From assembly GCA_022496205.1 (NCBI GenBank), contig WTXD01000003.1:1178001-1242000 (forward strand): DNA of 64,000 bases, in the 5' to 3' direction. Shown in pieces: positions 35,197 through 46,441 of the stretch (the stretch's first letter is position 1; every line of letters begins with the position of its first letter). Source of the DNA: Gloeopeniophorella convolvens. Taxonomy: Eukaryota > Basidiomycota > Agaricomycetes > Russulales. The notes under the pieces are model-generated. The model made no database searches. It saw only the letters and a program-made list of their open reading frames with translations, and was not told the origin of the DNA. A program made the translations under genes and the position numbers.

Positions 35197-37647
35197 ATGC
35201 AGGACGCTCCCCGCCTCGTGCGGAAGCTCAGGAAAGAGGAGGACCCCAAAGTAATCGGGCTTTGGAAGATCGGCAGGACAATTGGGAAGGGGAGCTCAGG
35301 TAAGTCGGCCCACCCATACTGAGTCCCTTCCGCTGAGCCTGAGTCATTCTGGGTGTAGGACGTGTGAGGATCGCCCGCCACTCAAAGACAGGCCAGTATG
35401 CAGCCATAAAGATTGTCTCGAAGACGGCACTGGTCAACTCCCGTCGGTCGATACAAGGCTTGGAGGAGCAAGCAGAACGAATCCTTCTCGGGATTGAGCG
35501 CGAGATTGTCATCATGAAGCTCATCGACCATCCCAACATTATGCAACTCTACGATGTTTGGGAAACTTCCACCGAACTCTACCTGATACTCGAATACGTG
35601 GAAGGTGGCGAGCTCTTCGACTACCTCTGCAAACAAGGCCGCCTCTCTACTCCGGAAGCGCTCGGCTACTTCCAGCAAATTATCTCTGCTGTGGGCTACT
35701 GCCATCGCTTCAACATCGCGCATCGCGATTTGAAGCCAGAGAATCTTCTTCTCGATCAAGACAAGAATATCAAGGTAGCTGATTTTGGCATGGCCGCCTG
35801 GCAAATGAACAACACCAGCGGCCTCCTACAAACCGCATGTGGTAGCCCACATTATGCGGCCCCAGAGGTCATAGAAGGGCGCGCCTACAATGGCTCTACT
35901 TCCGACATCTGGTCCTGTGGCGTCATACTCTTCGCTTTGCTTGCTGGACGTCTTCCTTTCGACGACGAAGATCTCCATACATTGCTCGAGAAGGTCAAAC
36001 GCGGGACTTACGACATGCCTGCAACCATCGACAAGCGAGCTCAGGATCTCATTTCTCGGATGCTTGAGAAAGATGTGCACAAGCGCATCACGATGGAGCA
36101 AATTCTCGTCCACCCTTTCTTTACATCCCATCCACCAAAGAGACTCGTGTTCGCACCACCATCCCTTGACACGATCGCCCGCCCCATCGAGAACCGTGGG
36201 GCTATCGATCCGGACATCTTGGCCAACTTGCGTACCTTATGGCATGGCACGCCAGATGACGATATCGTTAACAAACTGACGAACGGGGAGCGGACGTGGG
36301 AGAAGGGGGTCTACTACCTCCTCCAGCAGTATCGCATCAAGCATCTGGAAGAGTATGACGAGAAAATGGAGGAGCTCTACTTGCAAGCTTCAAAGGGCCG
36401 TCAAAGAGTTGATGTAGCTCTCACCGCCCCGGATCAGTACCACCTCCCGCCACGGGCTGATCCTCCAACTCCACGCCGCGCGGCAGCCCACAGAGGCGGT
36501 ACTTCGCCAAGTAGTCCGGGTGGCACTGAAAGAGCAACATCACCTGGACTCCTCACCCCGCAATATATCTACTCCCCAGCATCCCCATCTGCAACGCCCA
36601 CGGGATCCAACTTCTCAGCCCTCCCCACTCCCCTTTCGCCGAACTTCCCGCAAACGCCCACGAGCCTCTTGTCACCGAATATGAACCCACTTTCACCGGA
36701 CTCACCACTGTGGACAACGCTGAGCATGACGCCGCCCCCAGATGTGCCGGAGATGCAAGACGAGAAGGTGCAACACTTCTTCCAGCAGATCGTTGAACAC
36801 CTCAACGTCATGCAACAGCAGGCAGCAGCGCCGGCCTGGGCTCACCGGCAGCGCTTCAGTCACCTTCAACAGTCTCTCCCAAGCCGGAAGGACTCGGCAT
36901 TCTGGGACCCGTGGTTGCTGATCCGACGGATGGCATCATCACAAAGCCATTGAGCATTCGCCGTACTCTGCGAAAGCCTTCTCCGCTGCAGCTCAAGGCA
37001 GACAAGGAGAACACCGGAGACGAGTCTCAGCGAGTAGATTTGGTCCGCAAATCGTCGCTGAAGAGCAAGAATCCGGTCCGCCGAGCCTTGATGGATAGAC
37101 GCGTGCAAATCGTCGAGCCTGGCGCCCCGCTGTTGAAGCGCAAGAAGAGCGCCCTCACCTCGAGCGAGGCTTCGGCGAGCGACACGCCCCAACCGTCTCC
37201 GCGCACGCCGACGTGGTTTGGGAACCTTTTCAAGCTCAAGCCGGCGAGCTTCTCTCTGCTCTCCGTCCACGATGCACATACCTCGCGCGAAGAATGCAAC
37301 GCATCCTGCACGGCTTTGGCGTGCGCATCGTGCTCACCCATGCGGAGGGACCAGGCATTCTCAAGTGCAGAGTAGACGAGATCTCGGACCCCGCCGGGGT
37401 CATGGGCATCGCCAAGGCGGTACGATTCCGCGTCGAGGTCCATGCGGCAAATGAAACGCAGGAGAGCGCGGGGTACCAGACCGAGCTGCAGCTCGTCCAG
37501 GAGAAGGGCGCTGCGTCGACATTCCGGCTCGTATACGCTAGGCTGAAGCGCGAGTGGGACCTCGACGCCCCGCAGATCCCGTTGCCCGCGCCGAGCCCTG
37601 CACTCACTGAGGGGAGTGGGAGGTTCGCCGACTTGATGTATGGTTAG
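35197..37647 (+). CDS. GIN4: GIN4/NIM1-type Ser/Thr kinase, apparent frameshift near the C-terminus
   Basis: Kinase of the Gin4/Kcc4/Hsl1 group, which acts at septins and the bud neck on morphogenesis and mitotic entry. The start chosen at 35197 gives MQDAPRLVRKLRKEEDPKVI. The domain has GRTIGKGSSGRVRIA across the first intron, YAAIKIV (ATP Lys), HRDLKPENLLL, DFGMAAWQ and CGSPHYAAPEV. Then come a UBA-like segment and a Pro/Ser-rich linker. The frame changes near 36.83 kb; a GT-AG intron at 36807-36859 (53 bases) would repair it. A second change at about 37296 splits HTSREEC from QRILHGFGVRIVLTHAEGPG, with no plausible intron. The KA1-like end EGPGILKCRVDEISDPAGVM runs to 37647. Divergent from LIG4. 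Confidence 0.85.
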
Positions 37648-37819
37648 GGGGTTCGGACCCCTCCTTGGATATGTTTGCATCTGTAAAGCATCTCAGGACG
37701 TACGTACCGGTATTAGACTCATCTTGTAAAACACACAGTAGCATCCTGTAGCACATCAACGCCATCCTGTAGAATACAGCCTATACCCGTCTGCATGTAG
37801 ATAATATACACAACTATAC

Positions 37820-38543
37820 CTAGCTCAACATTGCGTCTGTATTGGATGAATGGTCTAAAAGCACTGGGACATCGTCCATCGCGACATCCCGCGGAGTCGC
37901 AAGACTCGGATACTTGCCTGGTTTTGAGACGATGACCAGGTCCGGCTTCTCGCTTGATATCCTGACGCAACGCAACATCTGAACGAAGGCAACTTCCTTC
38001 TGGTCCCACTTGCGGTACAAAGCGACGTTCTCAGGATGCGTCAAGTCTGGTACTTCTACGATCAAAGCATCCGAGTGAGCCAGCCGAAGCCAATAGCAAA
38101 GGCGGATACTCACCCATCCCTGTGCGATACTCCTCCGCTTCGCGCAGTTTGATCTCCTCGAGCTTCAGCTCTTTTGTGCTCTTTGGTCTGCCCTTCCGCC
38201 GCTGTGCACGCTCCTCCTCTATCTCAGTATCGTTCCGCGTGAGCCACACGTCCGAGACGAGCTCGTGAAGCTCTGGTAATGTCAACACGCCCTCCTCAGG
38301 GAGAGCATGGAAGAAGAATCCGTAGAAATCAGCTGCGTGCGCTTTCAGCGACGTGTACGAGGTAAAAAGAAAAGGCTACGACTCACCCTTGGCCGAGTGC
38401 AGCTTTGCGCGTTTGGAGGCCTGCCCCGCTAGTTTGGATTTTCGCAGCTGCTTTCGCGCGAGCTGCCCTGCCTTGCGCGAGTCGGGGTGGAAGATCTTTT
38501 CTTTCTTGGTCCCCTTGGGCGACTTTTTTGTTGTCTGCGCCAT
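37820..38543 (-). CDS. TMA16: TMA16, pre-60S ribosome-associated protein
   Basis: Translation machinery-associated protein found on late nuclear pre-60S particles. The start at 38543 gives MAQTTKKSPKGTKKEKIFHP, and DSRKAGQLARKQLRKSKLAG is the typical basic N-terminus. After an intron come ADFYGFFFHALPEEGVLTLP, LHELVSDVWLTRNDTEIEEE, RAQRRKGRPKSTKELKLEEI and EEYRTGM, diagnostic of the family. The last exon starts VPDLTHPENVALYRKWDQKE and ends SSNTDAMLS at 37820. Around 200 residues, as usual. It lies tail-to-tail with the kinase gene and head-to-head with the F-box-like gene. Confidence 0.9.
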
Positions 38544-38963
38544 GGACAAGTGGTTGGTATAACGGGCGCGGGGGAAGGCGGTTCTTGTACACAGAGATTA
38601 GGATCTGAGGCAGCAGAAAAACAGGCAGCGTCGAGGCGCGATCAGAGCAAGGCAGATCAGGATCTCGGGCCGCGTGCTCCGATAAAGGGAGGAGGCGCGC
38701 GCTAATTCGTGAACGAGTCAGTGGCTGGGCAGGGCCAGCTTCACCTGTACCGTCATCAGGCCCGCGACGAGAGACAACGCACCACGTCGAGTGCACTCCT
38801 TCGTGGAATGCTGGCGCCACAGCGCGGATTAGCATGCCCTCCTGCGTTGCATTGCATACCTCACAAGGTGAGATATGGAGACGGGTCTACAGAGCCCCCT
38901 ATACCTCAGGTGTTCTGTATAACTAGGGCCTACTAAACCCCTCCTCTCGACCGACATACCATC
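38544..38963. other. Divergent promoter, TMA16/F-box-like gene
   Basis: About 420 bases between two divergent start codons. Open frames here are shadows without recognised content. Confidence 0.5.
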
Positions 38964-39881
38964 ATGTCCACTCTCGCTCTCTGGTCTACCCTCCCAACTG
39001 AGCTGAGTTGCAAAATCCTCAACGATGCGTGGAACCTCCCGCTATCGGCCTCTGAGCGCCGCGACCTGCTCGTCGCGCTCCCTCTGGTGTGCCGGACCTT
39101 CTACTCAATCGCCAGCCGCCTCTTCCTCCAGGACGTGCACATCGTCTCCCCAGCCTACGCCGCGCACTTCCTCTCGCTTTTGCAGCACGAGGCTCTCCCC
39201 AGCTCCGACCACTGCAGCCCGTTCGGCGCACGCGCCCACCCCGCCAGGAGCCTCTGCTGCAGCATCACCTTTCACATCTACAACCAGCGCGAGCCGTCAT
39301 CGCCTTCCGGGTCCATGCAGATATACAGCGCGTCGAACCCGACCACCCGCGCGCTCGAGAGCACCCTGCGCGCGCTCTCGCGCGACGCGCCCGCACGCAC
39401 GCTGCGCCGCATCGCGCTGCACTACACCGACTGGGCCTTCACGCACGAGCTCGCGCACGCACGCCTCGCGCACCTCCCGCCGCAGGTTCGTGCGCTCGAG
39501 CTGCGCTTCGCCGCGCCCGCTGCGGCGCCACTCGCGCAGCACCTGCGGCAGCGCTACACGCGGCATTTCGCGCTGCCGATGCCCGGTGTACGCTCGCTCA
39601 GCGTGTTTGGGACGTGCCCTGGCTTCGTCGCGGACGTCGCGCAGGCGTGCCCTGCGCTCGAACATCTGCACACAGACGACACACACGGCGTGCTTGCGCT
39701 GCAGCCGCGTCTGCGCCCACTTGTCGCGCTACCTGCGGAAGAGGACAACGCTCAAATTGAGAAGATCGGCCCGGGACAGTCGTTTGGTGAGGCGCCTGCA
39801 GTCTGCGCGCTCGCGGAGCTGTTCGAGGATATGCAGAGACGGCCGAACTGCCCGCAGCTGTCGCGAAAGAAAGTCATCTGA
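38964..39881 (+). CDS. F-box-like hypothetical protein
   Basis: Single-exon gene of 305 residues. The N-terminus LWSTLPTELSCKILNDAWNL followed by LPLVCRTFYSIASRLFLQDV has the spacing of an F-box helix set. The rest is Leu/Ala/Arg-rich and resembles the degenerate LRR-type C-termini of basidiomycete F-box proteins (PQVRALELRF, GVRSLSVFGTCPGF, CPALEHLHTDD). If real, it would act as a substrate adaptor of an SCF ubiquitin ligase. This large, fast-evolving family is common in Agaricomycetes, and no substrate can be named. Codon use is extremely GC-rich at third positions, which creates long shadow frames. Confidence 0.65.
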   Translation: MSTLALWSTLPTELSCKILNDAWNLPLSASERRDLLVALPLVCRTFYSIASRLFLQDVHIVSPAYAAHFLSLLQHEALPSSDHCSPFGARAHPARSLCCSITFHIYNQREPSSPSGSMQIYSASNPTTRALESTLRALSRDAPARTLRRIALHYTDWAFTHELAHARLAHLPPQVRALELRFAAPAAAPLAQHLRQRYTRHFALPMPGVRSLSVFGTCPGFVADVAQACPALEHLHTDDTHGVLALQPRLRPLVALPAEEDNAQIEKIGPGQSFGEAPAVCALAELFEDMQRRPNCPQLSRKKVI

Positions 39882-40018
39882 TCTTCCTAATATCACAATA
39901 CCGGATGCGTTGATACTGAATGTATAGATAGCTGTACACTATGCTGGAATCGTCATCATGAGCAAGAAAACGAGAATATCATGAGGGTGAGGAAGAATAT
40001 AAATAGCCGCAAACAAGG

Positions 40019-42201
<2,183 letters not shown>

Positions 42202-42438
42202 GGCAAAGCACGGGTATCCGCGTCACGCAGACCCGGAACGTGGGCGAGTGGCCGTGACTGGGCAGGTCCTCGATCCAGACTCCAACTCCGACTTATCCGG
42301 CTGCGCCCGACCACTTTCTCGCACACTTTCAGACTGCCATACGTCATAACCGGAACCAACGACTCGACTACAGGCGCATTCAATTGATCTCTCGCCATTT
42401 TTACTCAAACATAAATCCCTTGGCGCGCAGCACCATCC

Positions 42439-45400
42439 TTAGATTGTGGTTGCCTCATCCGTGTTCAAGATAAGAGTAGTGAAGAACTTGATCATCTCCA
42501 CGAAGCTCTCCACCTCGATGACTGTCCAGAGTCAGCCCTATGCCCGAAGTTCGGACAGAAACCCACGTACATTCGTTGACTGTATGGACGCCGTTGCCCA
42601 GAGCGCGGCCAGAACCAGCGTTGTGGTGATTGTAGCGGATGATGTGCGGAGTAAGGTCCCAATAGTATCTTGTATCTGTGGCCGAGTCTACTATGACCAA
42701 TCGGGAAGTGGACACAAATATTCACTTCCTGGTAATCTCGGGTTTTTCCTCAATCAAATCTCTTGGAACTTTGCATGTGTATTCCTTGATGTGTTTTATA
42801 TGTACCTATTAAGTTCTAGATTTATTTGTTGAAATCTGAGCGTGCCAGAGCAAAGCCGAAGTCGAGAGAAAAGTGCCCGCAAGGAGTGCGCGCTTGTCAC
42901 GGATTGTCACGCCTGCTGGGATCATAGATCCGATCTCATCGTGGACCGGAACCCACTGATGCACATTCGCGCAACGCGTCGTTCACGCGCTCCGGCGGCG
43001 GAGCTTGAATCTCCTCTGTCACGCTTAGAGCTCCTCCGGAGGGAAAGCTTTCGCAGATGGTGTTCTGCCCATGTGAATGACACAAAACTTGGAGATATAG
43101 TAGATATGTATAAGTGTATTGTGAATATCAGGTTTCATGGCGTATAAGCTATTTCTTACCTTGTTCCTGGAGGATTGGCAGCTGTCCACATCAGTGTCCC
43201 AGAAGTACCGATTTCTCTAGCATCATTTAGCAGCTCAATCGGTTTAAAACTTCGCAAGCACGTAGAACGGATCTATGCATTCACTGGATAAAAATATCGA
43301 CAAATGCTATGCAGCCATTGTTGCGTGCGGAGTCAATCTTTCCAAAATGTTCACTTCCTGGTCATTTTCACTTCCTGATTGGGCATAGTATATCAATTTC
43401 ATCCTCGGCTGCCCATAGAACCCTCGACCCACCCGTGTTTCCGCTCATGATCCCGGGGCTGACGATCACATTCTCTGCGCCGTCAAGACCTCTGTGGGAA
43501 TTGTATGTTGCCTTGATCGTCCCACTCAGCAGCTGCCACGGCGCCGAGTCCTCAGCCGTGGGAGTCACTGGCGCAGGCTCCAACGCGGTGCCCCAGGCCT
43601 CAGCGAGCGTAAGCGTCCCAGCAAAGTCGGAATCCTTAGGAGACAAGCTCTTGCCAAAGGCAGTGAAGTTAAGGTTGAAGTCCTTCGCCAGGGACTTCAG
43701 AATATCTGTATCGCGTTGCTGCACTGCAGCGACGGAACTGCGACCAAAAGTTCAGTAGGAGTGTGGGTGACAGACATAATACGTACCTCTGGGTAGCAAT
43801 GCGATGATTGACGACAGCCCAGGCTTCCTCGGGCAACGCATTGGTCTTAACTCCGCCCTGGATGAGGTCGATTGCCTGAGTAGTACCGATCAACGCCTTA
43901 TATGTCGGGTTCTTGATCAACTCTGATTCAAGCTTGCTCAGAGCCCTGTCGGAATGAACTGAGGTCTTGATGAGAGCGCGCAAGTACGCAGGAATGTCTT
44001 TGGCGTATTGGCCCACGCATTGGACAGTGTCATAGATGGGGGTCGCGCGTTCGAGGTGTGGCTTGATCGGGTTCGCCTCGAACTCGACGAGAAGCCGCGA
44101 TAGAATACCAATGCTCTGCGGCTATATTGGAATGCGCGAGCGAAAAGGGACGGAGCACTCACCGTATGTAGAGGTGGGATGCTGGAATGGCCCCCAGGCG
44201 CATTTACTGTGACCCTGGTGTCCTGGTAGCCTTTCTCCGCAATGCCGGGGGTAGCAATGGTTGTGGCTTCCACCTCAGAAAACCCGCCTGCAACGCGTGA
44301 GTAGAGGCTAGAAATACGAACTTGAGAAGAACTGACCGCCCTCGTCCACCAGAAGAGCAAACGAGTCTTTGCCAAACATCTTCAGCAGAGCCACGGACAG
44401 CTTTTGAGCGCCCTGCTCCGATCCTAAGTTGAGTACAGGCCTCGGTGACAACATCGCGGTCACTCACGTGCAGGCCGCTCGTTTCTTCATCAAAGTCAAA
44501 CGAAAGAACAATTGAACGTGTGGGCTCGAATTTCTTCTCGAGCAGGGTCTCGATGGATGAACTGGCTTGATGTCAGTTCGTGCTTGAAGGAGGAGATACC
44601 AATGAATCGGGACACACAGTATTCCAATCAGCCCGCTCTTGTCGTCAGAGCTTCCCCTTCCCCATAAGCGCTGGCCTATACAAATTCGTAAGGACTGCGC
44701 AAAACACAGCCGGGGGACGAATAGCACTCGCCGTCGTAATGTCCAGAATACGGGGGGTAGTTCCACTCATCGACAGTGGTGGGATCGACAGGAACAACAT
44801 CTGTGCGCCTACACATGAGAATTGTCGAAGGACGTGACCTCAAACATACCCTGGTGGGCAGCCAAGAGGAGAGGCTTTAAGGTATCGTTGGAGCCCTTCC
44901 ATTCGTAGAGCAGTCCATACGTGTTGACCTTCGTGAGCGTCAGAGTAGAGTGACTGGCATCCTAGAGTGAATAGCTTTCCTTGAAAGAGAGGATGGGAAC
45001 AACACGCACACCAGGGGGAACGCCTTGAGCAGATAGTCGTGGAACGGGCCGAACGCCTCCCACCGTTCGTCCTCGCCAACAGGCCCCATCTTGTCGTAAG
45101 ATTCCGTCCTGCATTAGTCACGTTTCTCCATCAGAAGCTCGCAATCGCGAAGATGCAATGACGTACGGAATCTGCACGGCTCCTCCAAGCCAGCTCACGG
45201 CCCTCTTCGTGAACGAGTCCTGGTCAAAGTCCTTCCCGAGTGTCTCCCAGAGCTTTGCGTTGCGTTGTGGGTAGAGCGCATCGGCCTGGGGACAGAGGTT
45301 CGCGTTGCTCTGCGGCGCATGTCTTGCGGGAGCCGACAACTTGTAGTCAGCGTACCGGATCGCGACTCCGACGGCGAGTGCGACAGCGAGACCCAAGAAC

Positions 45401-45483
45401 TTCCACTTGAGGTTCTCATCGTGTTTGGCTGGAGTCGCTGTGGCGGATGGCAGGAGAGCCTCCTTCTCTTCCCTGCGGACCAT
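42439..45483 (-). CDS. CPS1: Carboxypeptidase S-type M20 metallopeptidase, copy A
   Basis: Zinc-dependent M20 dipeptidase/Gly-Xaa carboxypeptidase, membrane-anchored in the vacuolar pathway. The start at 45483 gives MVRREEKEALLPSATATPAK, then one membrane segment (FLGLAVALAVGVAIRY). Metal-site motifs are LLLAAHQDVVPVDPTTVDEW, YLWGRGSSDDKSGLIGI-type sequence (here QRLWGRGSSDDKSG) and FDFDEETSGL. NAPGGHSSIPPLHT follows. Near the end come DTRYYWDLTPHIIRYNHHN and HTVNE, which holds the final metal ligand. One intron (44731-44676) is GC-AG. The intron at 43432-42688 is 745 bases because it hosts a MITE; its counterpart in copy B has 45. It ends LNTDEATTI. Confidence 0.88.
42691..43388. mobile_element. 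MITE (Tc1/mariner-like), 698 bp, in a CPS1 intron
   Basis: The ends form terminal inverted repeats: the left reads CTATGACCAATCGGGAAGTG and the right end, reverse-complemented, CTATGCCCAATCAGGAAGTG (18 of 20 match). TA dinucleotides flank it at 42689-42690 and 43389-43390. The paralogous intron lacks it: 45 against 745 bases, a difference of exactly 698 plus the 2-base TA duplication. GGAAGTGAA motifs repeat just inside both ends. No transposase frame is present, so it is non-autonomous. Confidence 0.85.
44676..44731 (-). other. GC-AG intron in CPS1 copy A
   Basis: A 56-base intron starting GCGAGT and ending ATAG. It joins YSGHYDG to QRLWGRGSSDD in phase. The adjacent GT (GA|GTGCTA) leaves the downstream frame closed. 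Copy B has the same intron at 48055-48000. Confidence 0.75.
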
Positions 45484-46441
45484 GGTGGTTATGGTTGACA
45501 GTGGGAGAGAGGTATATTCGCACCATGAGCGCTGAACATGTCAAGAGCGTGTGGTCGCGTTGTTCACCTGTCTGCTCTTTCGCACGCCGATGTTCTACAC
45601 AGCTGCCCGCGCAAACTCTCGCGCCGACTCCCGCGATGTGACGCATACAGCCGCCGTCGGCATTCCGATTCCCGGCGGCCTTATCATATCTGTCACCAAC
45701 ATGCGCGTTATATTACACACCATCACTGTAGTTCCAATGGAGCGCGCGCTCGAGGACCATTGGGAACGAGGATGGCCGGCGCTTACTCGTCGGGAGTCAT
45801 CGACTGTGTTCTCTACAGGCCCGAAGACCTCGAACCCGCCACTGTTCTGTCGCACACAATTAATCACACCCCTTCTTTAGCTGATCGCAACCCCGAGTTT
45901 GTCCCTACTCTTCATTGTGAGTGAGTGCGAACTCGGGTCTGCTTCGAGTTCAGTGCTTTATCGGAGCTCCTCGACCTTCTCAGGGCTCACAACTAAAGCA
46001 TCCGTTGCGTGGTTGTCAACTCGGTTGGCATATCGCCAAGAACTTTGGACCTATAGGACGCGCTTTCCATCCTGTCGACGGACCTGCGTGCGCAGGCAGA
46101 AGCGCCGAAGCCCAGGACCACAACAATTTCCACTACCGCCGAGACGTGCGGGCCGTTCGTGTGCATCTTGGCGATCTTGAACGAGTTTCACGCGGCGAGG
46201 TTGGACCCCATGGTATGCCTGGTGAGCCTGAACTGCTCCGGCAGATCGGGACATGTGCATGGGCAGTGGGCGTGACTGGCCGGGTCCCCAGCGATCCAGA
46301 TTCCAACTTCGACTGGTCCAGCTATGGCTGACTCGAACTTTCAGACATCGTGTTATACGCCACGCCAGCGAGTTGACTACAGGTACATTCAAGATATTTT
46401 ACTACCTACACTAGATATGGCACTCAGCACCTTTCAAAGGC
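45484..46441. other. Spacer between the tandem CPS1 genes
   Basis: It holds the promoter of copy A and the 3' flank of copy B. The right part, about 46250-46440, matches 42235-42435 downstream of copy A (for example GATCCAGATTCCAACTTCGA against GATCCAGACTCCAACTCCGA). The duplicated block therefore included some 200 bases of 3' flank. A 136-codon plus-strand open frame (45921-46331) shows no recognised content. Confidence 0.6.

Noticed and set aside
38970..39930. Long Arg/Ala/Ser-rich open frames overlapping the F-box-like gene on both strands
   Set aside because: They come from strong GC bias at third codon positions of the F-box-like gene; their composition is not protein-like.
45921..46331. 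136-codon plus-strand frame between the CPS1 copies
   Set aside because: Its end lies in the duplicated 3' flank, and the matching flank of copy A has no open frame, so it is not conserved as coding.
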